A stretch of 64,000 bases of DNA from assembly GCA_949358305.1 (NCBI GenBank), contig CASHSZ010000020.1, forward strand, positions 27,603 through 91,602, read 5' to 3'. The stretch is from Strigamia acuminata. Taxonomy: Eukaryota > Arthropoda > Chilopoda > Geophilomorpha > Linotaeniidae. Positions 10,834 through 22,964 of the stretch are shown here, in pieces (position 1 is the stretch's first letter; every line of letters starts with the position of its first letter). The notes under the pieces were generated by a model. That model was given only the letters and a program-made list of their open reading frames with translations, searched no databases and was not told the DNA's origin. A program made the position numbers and the translations under genes.

Positions 10834-13773
10834 GGGGATAGCAGGGGGAAATTAAACCTAATAAATTCACATCTCTTTGTTACTAGGACAACCCATCTAA
10901 CCTCGCTATTTCTCACAGGTGACGCTGTGGAGACGCTTAGGACGAACAACCGTCTCTCTTATCTGTACCCCCGCAACCCATCCCCTCTCTCAGACTCCCA
11001 TCTTGGTCTTATCTCTTCTTTCCAAGAGACCGAGTTTAAGGACCTAAGAGGGAGGGGAATAGGAAATACAGACACTCTCTATTATTTATGCAAACAAAAC
11101 TATTTTCGATTCACAGCTTTTAAACGAAGGACGCCAATGAGATTCGGAAATGTTCCATCTTCTTCCAGAGAAGGAACCTTTTCAACTAATGATGCTCTCG
11201 TGGAGAAGGAGAAACCACCTAACTTCCCTAATCTCGATTGTCTACGCCTTTTGCTAATCTCAACCGGTAGTTTTTTAACGTCCCGCATCGAGCGAAGTAA
11301 CATTGCATTAATTTAAATAGACCTCGCTTCTCTTGAGAAAATCTGATACCCTCTTTTTAAATTCCAGACTCTCACTCATTTCAACGGACGTCGTATTCTT
11401 ACGACTTGTGACTCTCGACACGGCTCAATAACCACTTCACGCGCCGATGTTCTTTGACTATTTTTTCTTTTCTTATTCGGAGACAACGACTTCCGGACCG
11501 CTTAAAATTCCTTTTACAAACCGGAATCGTCTTCTGTTAACTCTCGAATGTCTTAAAAATTCTCTTAAATTCTAAAAAAAGGAAGTCAAGATTGCCGAAC
11601 CCGTGGACTCAGAAACAGCGGACTTCTCTTTTTTGCTAATCCACTTCACTTGTCTTAGGCAACAACTTTTATCATCAACTCTGTAAATCTCTAATATTTT
11701 CCTATCTTAATTCTGCCTTGGAAAACTCCATCAACTTTGTCTAAAAAGAAAACCTCGTCAAGACCAAATTATCCCACATTCTACTATTTTCCAATGGAGG
11801 GGTTAGTTTCTTGTTGTTATCCAATCAAGGACATTCGATATTTATCTGAATCCACCATAACTTGAGTTTATTCTAAACACCCTGTATTTTATTTCCCGTG
11901 TTAATTGTTTGAGGTAAGAGTGGGGGAGGCTATGAGGACTCTTTTATCTGTTATTTTTTCCGCAATATAAAATCTTAGGATTAGGAGAACAGGAAATTGA
12001 TCAAAAAGGTTTAGTGACCGTTCCTCTTCGGCGACCGACGGCGTGCACTCCGCCGGTGGCCGGCAGGACTTTCCCGGACACATCTTGTCGTTTCCAATCT
12101 CAATTTTATTTTATATATTCATATAATTCCCTCCCGACTCAAAAAAAACAAGAAAGGAAGCTCTATTTCTATTCAGGTCCCTACTCCTGCTAACTCCGGC
12201 TGGAGGTCTCTAAGGGATTCGAGCAACCCATTGGTGTTTGCCATCTTGCATGTCGAAAAATCGAACATTCAAACGAAGAACCATTAGAATCATAAAGAGA
12301 GAAGGGGTGTAGAGGGACTTTATATCTGATTGCGTGCATGAAAGCACTGTCCTTGTCACATTAGATAAGCTGACATGAGCAGGTCCCGACATACTCCCGC
12401 ATTCGTTTCAGAACTAAATAACTGCATCAAATAGGAGAAACTTCCATTTTCGTCTAATCCCGAGGGGAAAAGCGATTCATTCATCTAAATGGATTGAAAC
12501 TTCTATTATCGAGTTTGACTGTTATGAAGGTTTAAGAGGTCAAGGTTTTCTATTCTATTTACTTCTTTATGTATTTTCTAACCCTAAAAGGACAACGTAA
12601 CCCATACGTGAACACCGCAATGCGAAGGACTTGTTTGCTAACTTCCAAACAGAAAGTACAAAGCCATTACTTCACAAATTGAATCGTTTTTCTGAAAATG
12701 TCCAGAACTCTCAAGATTCCCAGTGTTCAAAGGCGATTGCAGTTGGCTGCCTTTGAAGCAGAGCTCTCCAGAAGGGGGAAAAAAAAAAAGGACGGTGCTT
12801 ATAACAGAAAAGCTAATCTATCTCGTCTAGAGGAGAACTTATTGAAAAACTTTTTCGTTCTGTTATTCTTATGTTAGATGTAAAGGATTTTTCTTTTCTT
12901 TTAAGTCAAGGTTTAAGTATGGTATGGATTGATATTTAGGAAGTGACAGCATGTATTTTGACACACTCGGCGCCAAGGAGTAGATCCACTTTTCAGGAAA
13001 TTTCCCGAAATAAAGTGGCGAACTTTTCTAATACTGAGACTGTCAGGAAAAAAAACGATTAAAGGTTAGAGAAGGAGGAAGGCTTTATTTTCTAAGATGC
13101 ACCCAGCAGCAATGAATATCTCAACAGATCGGCTCATGTGGTTTTGACTAATGCCATAAATACTAACACCGACTGCTATATTTGACCAACACCTGAATTC
13201 GACTGTAATAGAAATTCTAAATTCTTACGTCCAAACTTAATCTGCTCCCCATTTATTTAACTTGTTCTAACTGTAATATCCTGGAGAATAAGTATTTCTA
13301 CTGTGAAGATCTTTTATGCTTTCAAAGAAATCGATCGGGAAACTTCCGAAACTTGAAATCACTAAATTCTCGAGAGGAATCTTCTGGATTTTCTTAAATA
13401 AAGAGCCATATAGAAAGATTGGAAGAATAAACTAAACCAATTTCTACATTTTTCTAAGTGATGAGAGACTCAGTGTCTTGAGTGAAAGCGACCTGAGAGT
13501 AAATTTTCCCTTGCTATATCAATAAACTGGGATTCGCTCCTTTTCTCGACTAAACCTTTTTACAGTCACCTTGTTTCTTCGGCTGACTTCCCTTGGCTCT
13601 TCCCAGCTCAACAACTTCTTCGAACCAACTTGCACCGGACTAACTCTGACTGATTGCTTTAAAAAAATCCTTTCAGTTTAACTTTATGATCCCTTTTTAC
13701 TCTATTAGCTGAAAGCTGATGATTGTTGCCTTTTTCTACTCTACAAGGAAGAAGATGGATCTCTATCCTTAGG

Positions 13774-14116
13774 TTTGATGGACCGCTGTTAACCAACTAA
13801 AACCTTTTCTTTAATCAAATAATTGGGCTTGATGGGCCACTGTTAACCAACTAAAGCCTTTTCTATTTCTGTCTTCTGTATAGGGGGGAATTTTCATCGT
13901 TAAAACTTTATTATGCAAACTCAAGACTTTCCAGAGTTCCTCCCCTTTCATTTCCATTTCTTGAGGAGTGAATTTAGCGCAGAATTCTCACGCGTCAATT
14001 ACCCTCTCCTCTTTATGCTAGTGAAACTCGACGGACCAACTGTTAACCGACTGAACTTCTTCTCACTTTTTCCAGTGAAGCTCGACGGACCAACTGTTAA
14101 CCGACTGGACTTCTAA
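13774..14116. repeat. Two pairs of 54-bp-period repeats inside the non-autonomous element
   Basis: Units begin near 13774 and 13828 (first pair) and 14021 and 14075 (second pair), each pair offset by exactly 54 bp. All four share a core close to GGACCAACTGTTAACCGACT, and a partial core occurs again near 14143-14158. The TTAAC centre is nearly palindromic. Function is unknown. Confidence 0.65.
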
Positions 14117-15721
14117 ATTGCAAGCTTTCTAAATTAAACTGACCGTGCTGTTAACAGCTCAAAAGAGAAAGTTTCTCGCTACTAAAGGAATCTCCAACAA
14201 CCAATGTAATATTTTCTTTTTGTAGCTTGTTGCTTCGAAAATAAAGACAAAGAATCACGGAAAATTCCTGACGAACAACTTCTATTTCCAAACGGCCCTT
14301 TGCCATAAAGGAAATTAGTGTAAAGGTTTTACGTTCGTCTTTCTTTTTCTGTACAATAAGATTTATCTCTCTTTGGTTCGATTTATTGCGCATCAGAACC
14401 AACGGAACTTATTGCGCTCTTGCTCCGCCTGAGGAAGCAGCAATTTCGATCAAAGTGACCAATTGGGACCTCCCGCTAAGGCGATACTTTAACTTGCAAC
14501 CAATGGCGAACTCTCTCGTTCCTTCATTAGTCTGAACTTATTCTTTTGCGTGGCGAATCATTTTCTTCAACTAGCTTTCGACCCCCTTCAAAGCGCTTGG
14601 ATACTTTAATAAAAGTAAAACCTCTTGAAGTCGACCATAGTTTTCTATTGCCACGGATGATGAAACCCAAAACTCCTTCTTTTATTCGGCGTCCCGAAAA
14701 CGGAATAGAGAATCGAAATTCCACACATCATCTCTTATTTCTTGCCAGCTAATTTCCCTCAAAATCCAGCGATTTCCCTAACGTATAAACTTAGCTTGCA
14801 TTAAAACTTCTTATGCTAATTCACGAGTTGGACCCTTAACCTGGGGTGTGCTAATTCTCTTTTCTGGTTCTTTAAAAGGCTGTCCAGCTTCTTAATTATG
14901 CATACTCCCAAACGGATTCCAACCGCGTTCAAACTTAAGAGACTCGAAATTTTCTTTTCTATTAAAACTCACACCAATCTCAAAATTGTCGATTGGGGGA
15001 ACCCACGTCTTTATCTATAAAGGGAATTTATCTTTCTGCCCCTTTCCTATTTAACGGAGACATGTTCATACTTGAATGCAACTTTCGGAAACGTCGGAAA
15101 TTAATTTCTAAACTCGCAATTGGAACTCAAATTTAACTCAAAGCTTTTTACCTTTAATTCATCAACGTGACAAAATGAAAGGACTGACTAGAAACTTCAA
15201 TCTCCAAAGAAAATCCAGTTCACAAAAAAAACCGACTAATTATGCATAAGCAATTGAAAATCAATCCCCCCAAAAGGACACACTTCGAACTTTGAATGTG
15301 ATTCGAAAAACTCAACACTTAAAAGGTAAGATCGTAACGGAAATTCTCCACATCGAACGGCGCTCACAAAATTGTCAGGTCGGAAACAACTCGAAATCAT
15401 GCTAGTCTGAAAATCATACACATTAAAGTAAACTTTACAAGGCGCTTTTTCAATGACCCACTTCATTAGGCAAGAGTGTCTTACGACCCTCGTTGAGCCC
15501 TGAAACAGAGCACGCCCCACAAATTAAGACTACCAATATACTGCACACCAAATCGAATCCGACATAACAACCCCGCAATACACATACACTAGCCGAACGA
15601 AACAAAAAACCCCCAAAACAATCCTAAAACAACTCTAAACTAACTTAAAGCAAATAAACAATTCGAAAAAAAGAAAACACAAGACTCTTCTCTTCTAGTG
15701 TCATTGCGTTGTGTATAACTT

Positions 15722-16330
15722 CTAGGCTCGCCCGAGATTCAGGGTTCCGATCGTTCCTCCTTCTTTGTACGCCGACTGCTTAATTTCCGCAACCTTCTTC
15801 TTTCCTGTCCCGCGACGCCATTGTCCCTTCCGACGGCTCGACCGACGCTTTCGGATCAACCGACCTCCCGCGACGTATTTTTCCCAAATCTCCTTCGACT
15901 TGATTACCGCCCGACGAGAGACCGCTTGCCGCTTCGCCCTCAACCCATCAGTGCGGGCACTTCTCTGTTGACGCCGGCTGCTTGCTTTTGCGACCCTGGG
16001 ACTTCTATTCTCATCTGGTTGCTGGCTCTCACCTCGTCTACCCGACGAATCCCGGTCATCCACGGCACCACAAAAAGGGCTATGTTGCCAGCAAGCAGTG
16101 ATTGCTGCAAGGACTGGCAACTCAAGCACCTCGTAATAAACATTCGAGCGATCAAATCTTCGCACAGCACTTTTCACCACCCGACTCGATTGAACCCATT
16201 CTGACATCTGATAACGCATATCATGTTTTCTGACTTGGCCACCATTGTCCTCTCCATGTCGACCAAAACTCGAGAACCTGGCTTTTGCTTTAAACATGAC
16301 TGTTGGCGGATATTCGGGCTCGAATATCAA
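15722..16330 (-). CDS. Possible 202-aa leader ORF crossing the LTR/interior junction (doubtful)
   Basis: The frame opens inside the 5' LTR, reads through the primer-binding site and continues about 120 codons into the interior. The product would be strongly basic in its second half (many Arg, Lys and Gln, such as RRQQRSARTDGLRAKRQ and RRKGQWRRGTGKKK). The other LTR gives only 98 aa before leaving the frame. I recognise no domain. It could be chance, a remnant of a gag leader, or a small RNA-binding peptide; chance is the most likely. Confidence 0.2.
   Translation of the reverse strand: MIFEPEYPPTVMFKAKARFSSFGRHGEDNGGQVRKHDMRYQMSEWVQSSRVVKSAVRRFDRSNVYYEVLELPVLAAITACWQHSPFCGAVDDRDSSGRRGESQQPDENRSPRVAKASSRRQQRSARTDGLRAKRQAVSRRAVIKSKEIWEKYVAGGRLIRKRRSSRRKGQWRRGTGKKKVAEIKQSAYKEGGTIGTLNLGRA
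16046..16070 (-). other. Candidate primer-binding site of the non-autonomous element
   Basis: Minus-strand TGGTGCCGTGGATGACCGGG lies 12 nt downstream of the 5' LTR end, after a short T run. The BEL element has TGGTACCGTG at 13 nt after its LTR, also after a T run. The shared TGGTRCCGTG core suggests the same primer. I could not assign the tRNA. Confidence 0.5.
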
Positions 16331-17823
16331 TCTCGTCTATCATAAATCAAAGATGGCGCAGATTCGAATCTCGCGCTCGTGTGCAGACGAAAAGAGACAC
16401 TCGTTCTTACTTACGAACAAAAATAAAACCGATGTTTAATCGTTCAAATCAAAACTATAACTGTTATTACAATGTGCAAACTCGTGCCACGGTCTCTAAT
16501 AACAATAAACGTCAATACGACAGCATTATTAATAAAATAGATAACAATATATCAAAAAGCCAATGTCTCAAAACGGCCTCCGTACAACAAAACAAGAACG
16601 GCCGTTGAGAGTTCAAATTACACCAAAAAACTTGTCTCTAATATCGAAAATTGTGCATATAAATAACCCAAACCCTAATGATTATTTAATGCCACGAAAA
16701 TGAATTGAAAGAAGGTGCAAACCTTCAAAATTAAAATCTCAACGAACATTGAATGGAAATCTCAAAAACCCGAAAACTGCTACATTTCGCCACGAGACGT
16801 CGCCTAATCAATGTCAACGAACACTTAATCTAATCAATCGCAATTCTCGCATCCCGGACATGGCCACTGTCAAAATACGAATAAAGAACCCAAATAATGC
16901 ATCCTCGACACTCCTTGTGCGCATTTAATAAAACTCTTGCATTGCACGGAATTAAATTCCCATCTCCCGCACCATACCCAATGCTATTCGCGGGCGAGTT
17001 AGAAAACCCGAACTCGACCGAAAAGATGCTCGATTCGCCAAATCACGTGACACTCGACCAAACGATTGAATCTTATCCGAAACACAAAACAACGAAAAAG
17101 TAATCAACTAATCAATTCGAAATCGTATTAAAATCACACAATAAAAACTTAAGTCGAACAAATCTCATTCTGAATCAAATTAAATCTCAAACGAAAACGA
17201 GGCTCGTTGTACCAACTGTCTTCTAATGGCGGATCTAGCCGATCAACGCTCCTTGGTGACCAACGAAGCTTCGCCTCTGCCCAACGCTGAATCATCGGAT
17301 TTCAATCCACGGTAAAATACACCTAAAGCTATTTATTCAATCATCGGAGTTGTTTCTAACCTAATGCATTTAAATCTACAGGTTCAAACAACATCTTTCC
17401 GAGTGCGCTCCGACCAGACCAAACCGCTCGATAATCAACAACGACTTCGCCTTTCACTTTGAAACCCATCCTCGCCGTTATCTCCTTTAATTAGCGACCC
17501 AATGCCCGCCTGTACCGTGTCAGATAAGTTCTCGAAAATTATTCAAACTAACCGGAACCGAAATTAAAAACCTTAACTTTTCCTTTGTAGATAAATCCGA
17601 TGCCCGAACTTAACACAAGATGGCGTGACACGCCCGAATCTCAAACTACTGGCGAAAATTCTATGATTTAAGATTCTGCTGCGATATATTCCGACCAATA
17701 AACAAAGATCCGAGTAGCTTACGACAAAGGAAAGAACAACATGAATATTCCATTGATTCAGGTAAAAAACTGAAGCTCTTTTTTCAACTTAACATTATTT
17801 CTGTTGCGTTTCTGCTCGCAACA
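16083..17823 (-). repeat. 5' LTR of the non-autonomous element (1741 bp)
   Basis: Second copy of the terminal repeat, offset 7010 bp from 9073-10813, with the same termini and hairpin. On the minus strand it is the upstream LTR that would hold the promoter. It abuts the satellite at 17824 with the GAGA duplication. Confidence 0.9.
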
Positions 17824-17827
17824 GAGA
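17824..17827. other. Target-site duplication GAGA, right copy
   Basis: Directly follows the ...CGCAACA end of the LTR and continues as GATCAAAAG-type satellite sequence. It matches 9069-9072. Confidence 0.9.
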
Positions 17828-20800
17828 TCAAAAGTCTATTCTTCCAAATCATTGGTTGGATGTTTCTAAAACTTACATTGGAGCCTTCTACTAGGGTTTA
17901 AACACTATTTCTGAACATTCAGAGACATTGGTCTTGTGGTGTTTGTGCTAAGTCAACTGTGATGAGATCAAAAGTCTATTCTCCCAAATCATTGGTTGGA
18001 TGTTTCTAAAACTTACATTGGAGCCTTCTACTAAGGTTTAAACACTATTTCTGAACATTCAGAGACATTGGTCTAGTGGTGTTTGTGCTAAGTCAACTGT
18101 GATGTGAAAGAAGCTCAAAATTTTTTTTTCAAAATTTATTGCTTGGGTGTTGCTAAAACTTATATTGAAGGCTTCTACTAAGGTTTAAACACTATTTCTG
18201 AACATTCAGAGACATTGGTCTTGTGGTGTTTGTGCTAAGTCAACTGCGATGTGAAATGAGCTCAAAATTTTTTTTTCAAAATTTATTGCTTGGGTGTTGC
18301 TAAAACTTATATTGAAGGCTTCTACTAAGGTTTAAACACTATTTCTGAACATTCAGAGACATTGGACTTGTGGTGTTTGTGCTAAGTCAACTGTGATGAG
18401 ATCAAAAGTCTATTCTCCCAAATCATCGGTTGGATGTTTCTAAAACTTACATTGGAGCCTTCTACTAAGGTTTAAACACTATTTCTGAACATTCAGAGAC
18501 ATTGGTCTTGTGGTGTTTGTGCTAAGTCAACTGTGATGAGATCAAAAGTCTATTCTCTCAAATCATTGGTTGGATGTTTCTAAAACTTACATTGGAGCCT
18601 TCTACTAAGGTTTAAACACTATTTCTGAACATTCAGAGACATTGGTCTTGTGGTGTTTGTGCTAAGTCAACTGTGATGAGATCAAAAGTCTATTCTCCCA
18701 AATCATCGGTTGAATGTTTCTAAAACTTACATTGGAGCCTTCTACTAAGGTTTAAACACTATTTCTGAACATTCAGAGACATTGGTCTTGTGGTGTTTGT
18801 GCTAAGTCAACTGTGATGAGATCAAAAGTCTATTCTCCCAAATCATTGGTTGGATGTTTCTAAAACTTACATTGGAGCCTTCTACTAAGGTTTAAACACT
18901 ATTTCTGAACATTCAGAGACATTGGTCTTGTGGTGTTTGTGCTAAGTCAACTGTGATGAGATCAAAAGTCTATTCTCCCAAATCATTGGTTGGATGTTTC
19001 TAAAACTTACATTAGAGCCTTCTACTAGGGTTTAAACACTATTTCTGAACATTCAGAGACATTGGTCTTGTGGTGTTTGTGCTAAGTCAACTGTGATGAG
19101 ATCAAAAGTCTATTCTCCCAAATCATTGGTTGGATGTTTCTAAAACTTACATTGGAGCCTTCTACTAAGGTTTAAACACTATTTCTGAACATTCAGAGAC
19201 ATTGGTCTTGTGGTGTTTGTGCTAAGTCAACTGTGATGTGAAAGAAGCTCAAAATTTTTTTTTCAAAATTTATTGCTTGGGTGTTGCTAAAACTTATATT
19301 GAAGGCTTCTACTAAGGTTTAAACACTATTTCTGAACATTCAGAGACATTGGTCTTGTGGTGTTTGTGCTAAGTCAACTGCGATGTGAAATGAGCTCAAA
19401 ATTTTTTTTTCAAAATTTATTGCTTGGGTGTTGCTAAAACTTATATTGAAGGCTTCTACTAAGGTTTAAACACTATTTCTGAGCATTCAGAGACATTGGA
19501 CTTGTGGTGTTTGTGCTAAGTCAACTGTGATGAGATCAAAAGTCTATTCTCCCAAATCATCGGTTGGATGTTTCTAAAACTTACATTGGAGCCTTCTACT
19601 AAGGTTTAAACACTATTTCTGAACATTCAGAGACATTGGTCTTGTGGTGTTTGTGCTAAGTCAACTGTGATGAGATCAAAAGTCTATTCTCCCAAATCAT
19701 TGGTTGGATGTTTCTAAAACTTACATTGGAGCCTTCTACTAAGGTTTAAACACTATTTCTGAACATTCAGAGACATTGGTCTTGTGGTGTTTGTGCTAAG
19801 TCAACTGTGATGAGATCAAAAGTCTATTCTCCCAAATCATCGGTTGAATGTTTCTAAAACTTACATTGGAGCCTTCTACTAAGGTTTAAACACTATTTCT
19901 GAACATTCAGAGACATTGGTCTTGTGGTGTTTGTGCTAAGTCAACTGTGATGAGATCAAAAGTTTATTCTCCCAAATCATCGGTTGAATGTTTCTAAAAC
20001 TTACATTGGAGCCTTCTACTAAAGTTTAAACACTATTTCTGAACATTCAGAGACATTGGTCTTGTGGTGTTTGTGCTAAGTCAACTGTGATGAGATCAAA
20101 AGTCTATTCTCCCAAATCATCGGTTGGATGTTTCTAAAACTTACATTGGAGCCTTCTACTAAGGTTTAAACACTATTTCTAAACATTCAGAGACATTGGT
20201 CTTGTGGTGTTTGTGCTAAGTCAACTGCGATGTGAAATATGCTCAAAATTTTTTTTTCAAAATTTATTGCTTGGGTGTTGCTAAAACTTATATTGAAGGC
20301 TTCTACTAAGGTTTAAAAACTATTTCTAAACATTCAGAGACATTGGACTTGTGGTGTTTGTGCTAAGTCAACTGTGATGAGATCAAAAGTCTATTCTTTC
20401 AAATCATTGGTTGGATGTTTCTAAAACTTACATTGGAGCCTTCTACTAAGGTTTAAACACTATTTCTGAACATTCAGAGACATTGGTCTTGTGGTGTTTG
20501 TGCTAAGTCAACTGTGATGAGATCAAAAGTCTATTCTCCCAAATCATTGGTTGGATGTTTCTAAAACTTACATTGGAGCCTTCTACTAAGGTTTAAACAC
20601 TATTTCTGAACATTCAGAGACATTGGTCTTGTGGTGTTTGTGCTAAGTCAACTGCGATGTGAAATGAGCTCAAAATTTTTTTTTCAAAATTTATTGCTTG
20701 GGTGTTGCTAAAACTTATATTGAAGGCTTCTACTAAGGTTTAAACACTATTTCTGAGCATTCAGAGACATTGGACTTGTGGTGTTTGTGCTAAGTCAACT

Positions 20801-22964
20801 GTGATGAGATCAAAAGTCTATTCTCCCAAATCATCGGTTGGATGTTTCTAAAACTTACATTGGAGCCTTCTACTAAGGTTTAAACACTATTTCTGAACAT
20901 TCAGAGACATTGGTCTTGTGGTGTTTGTGCTAAGTCAACTGTGATGAGATCAAAAGTCTATTCTCCCAAATCATTGGTTGGATGTTTCTAAAACTTACAT
21001 TGGAGCCTTCTACTAAGGTTTAAACACTATTTCTGAACATTCAGAGACATTGGTCTTGTGGTGTTTGTGCTAAGTCAACTGTGATGAGATCAAAAGTCTA
21101 TTCTCCCAAATCATCGGTTGAATGTTTCTAAAACTTACATTGGAGCCTTCTACTAAGGTTTAAACACTATTTCTGAACATTCAGAGACATTGGTCTTGTG
21201 GTGTTTGTGCTAAGTCAACTGTGATGAGATCAAAAGTCTATTCTCCCAAATCATCGGTTGGATGTTTCTAAAACTTACATTGGAGCCTTCTACTAAGGTT
21301 TAAACACTATTTCTGAACATTCAGAGACATTGGTCTTGTGGTGTTTGTGCTAAGTCAACTGTGATGAGATCAAAAGTCTATTCTCCCAAATCATCGGTTG
21401 GATGTTTCTAAAACTTACATTGGAGCCTTCTACTAAGGTTTAAACACTATTTCTAAACATTCAGAGACATTGGTCTTGTGGTGTTTGTGCTAAGTCAACT
21501 GCGATGTGAAATATGCTCAAAATTTTTTTTTCAAAATTTATTGCTTGGGTGTTGCTAAAACTTATATTGAAGGCTTCTACTAAGGTTTAAAAACTATTTC
21601 TAAACATTCAGAGACATTGGACTTGTGGTGTTTGTGCTAAGTCAACTGTGATGAGATCAAAAGTCTATTCTCCCAAATCATTGGTTGGATGTTTCTAAAA
21701 CTTACATTGGAGCCTTCTACTAAGGTTTAAACACTATTTCTGAACATTCAGAGACATTGGTCTTGTGGTGTTTGTGCTAAGTCAACTGTGATGAGATCAA
21801 AAGTCTATTCTCCCAAATCATTGGTTGGATGTTTCTAAAACTTACATTGGAGCCTTCTACTAAGGTTTAAACACTATTTCTGAACATTCAGAGACATTGG
21901 TCTTGTGGTGTTTGTGCTAAGTCAACTGTGATGAGATCAAAAGTCTATTCTCCCAAATCATCGGTTGAATGTTTCTAAAACTTACATTGGAGCCTTCTAC
22001 TAAGGTTTAAACACTATTTCTGAACGTTCAGAGACATTGGTCTTGTGGTGTTTGTGCTAAGTCAACTGTGATGAGATCAAAAGTCTATTCAACCAAATCA
22101 TCGCTTGGATGTTGCTAAAACTTACATTGAAGGCTTCTACTAAGGTTTAAACACTATTTCTGAACATCCAGAGACATTGGTCTTGTGGTGTTTGTGCTAA
22201 GTCAACTGTGATGAGATCAAAAGTCTATTCTCCCAAATCATCGGTTGGATGTTTCTAAAACTTACATTGGAGCCTTCTACTAAGGTTTAAACACTATTTC
22301 TGAACATTCAGAGACATTGGTCTTGTGGTGTTTGTGCTAAGTCAACTGTGATGAGATCAAAAGTCTATTCTTCCAAATCATTGGTTGGATGTTTCTAAAA
22401 CTTACATTGGAGCCTTCTACTAGGGTTTAAACACTATTTCTGAACATTCAGAGACATTGGTCTTGTGGTGTTTGTGCTAAGTCAACTGTGATGAGATCAA
22501 AAGTCTATTCTCCCAAATCATTGGTTGGATGTTTCTAAAACTTACATTGGAGCCTTCTACTAAGGTTTAAACACTATTTCTGAACATTCAGAGACATTGG
22601 TCTAGTGGTGTTTGTGCTAAGTCAACTGTGATGTGAAAGAAGCTCAAAATTTTTTTTTCAAAATTTATTGCTTGGGTGTTGCTAAAACTTATATTGAAGG
22701 CTTCTACTAAGGTTTAAACACTATTTCTGAACATTCAGAGACATTGGTCTTGTGGTGTTTGTGCTAAGTCAACTGCGATGTGAAATGAGCTCAAAATTTT
22801 TTTTTCAAAATTTATTGCTTGGGTGTTGCTAAAACTTATATTGAAGGCTTCTACTAAGGTTTAAACACTATTTCTGAACATTCAGAGACATTGGACTTGT
22901 GGTGTTTGTGCTAAGTCAACTGTGATGAGATCAAAAGTCTATTCTCCCAAATCATCGGTTGGAT

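Larger units (their letters stand above)
10814..16082. other. Interior of the non-autonomous element, no gene seen
   Basis: 5.3 kb of AT-rich sequence whose plus strand is rich in C/T and A runs. The longest open frames are 129 aa (10927-11316, plus) and 94 aa (15236-15520, minus); neither has a recognisable motif. No zinc knuckle, protease, RT YMDD box, RNase H or integrase motif is present in any frame. The only internal structure noted is a set of 54-bp-period repeats near 13774-14116. It may act as packaging and replication RNA only. Confidence 0.7.
9073..17823 (-). mobile_element. Non-autonomous LTR retrotransposon (LARD-like), BEL/Pao-related ends
   Basis: An 8751-bp insertion with 1741-bp direct repeats at both ends (offset 7010 bp), TGTTGC...GCAACA termini and a 4-bp target duplication (GAGA). 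The minus-strand orientation follows from a purine-rich tract ending GGTGGGAGCGA next to the LTR at 10814 and a TGG-type primer site next to the LTR at 16083. The 5269-bp interior has no gag or pol ORF on either strand, so movement would need proteins in trans. LTR hairpin, tract and primer-site core match the BEL element at 35796-45012. The satellite target and the apparently identical LTRs indicate recent insertion. Confidence 0.85.

Noticed and set aside
10927-11316. 129-aa plus-strand open frame in the silent element
   Set aside because: Opposite to the element's transcription direction and without recognisable motifs.
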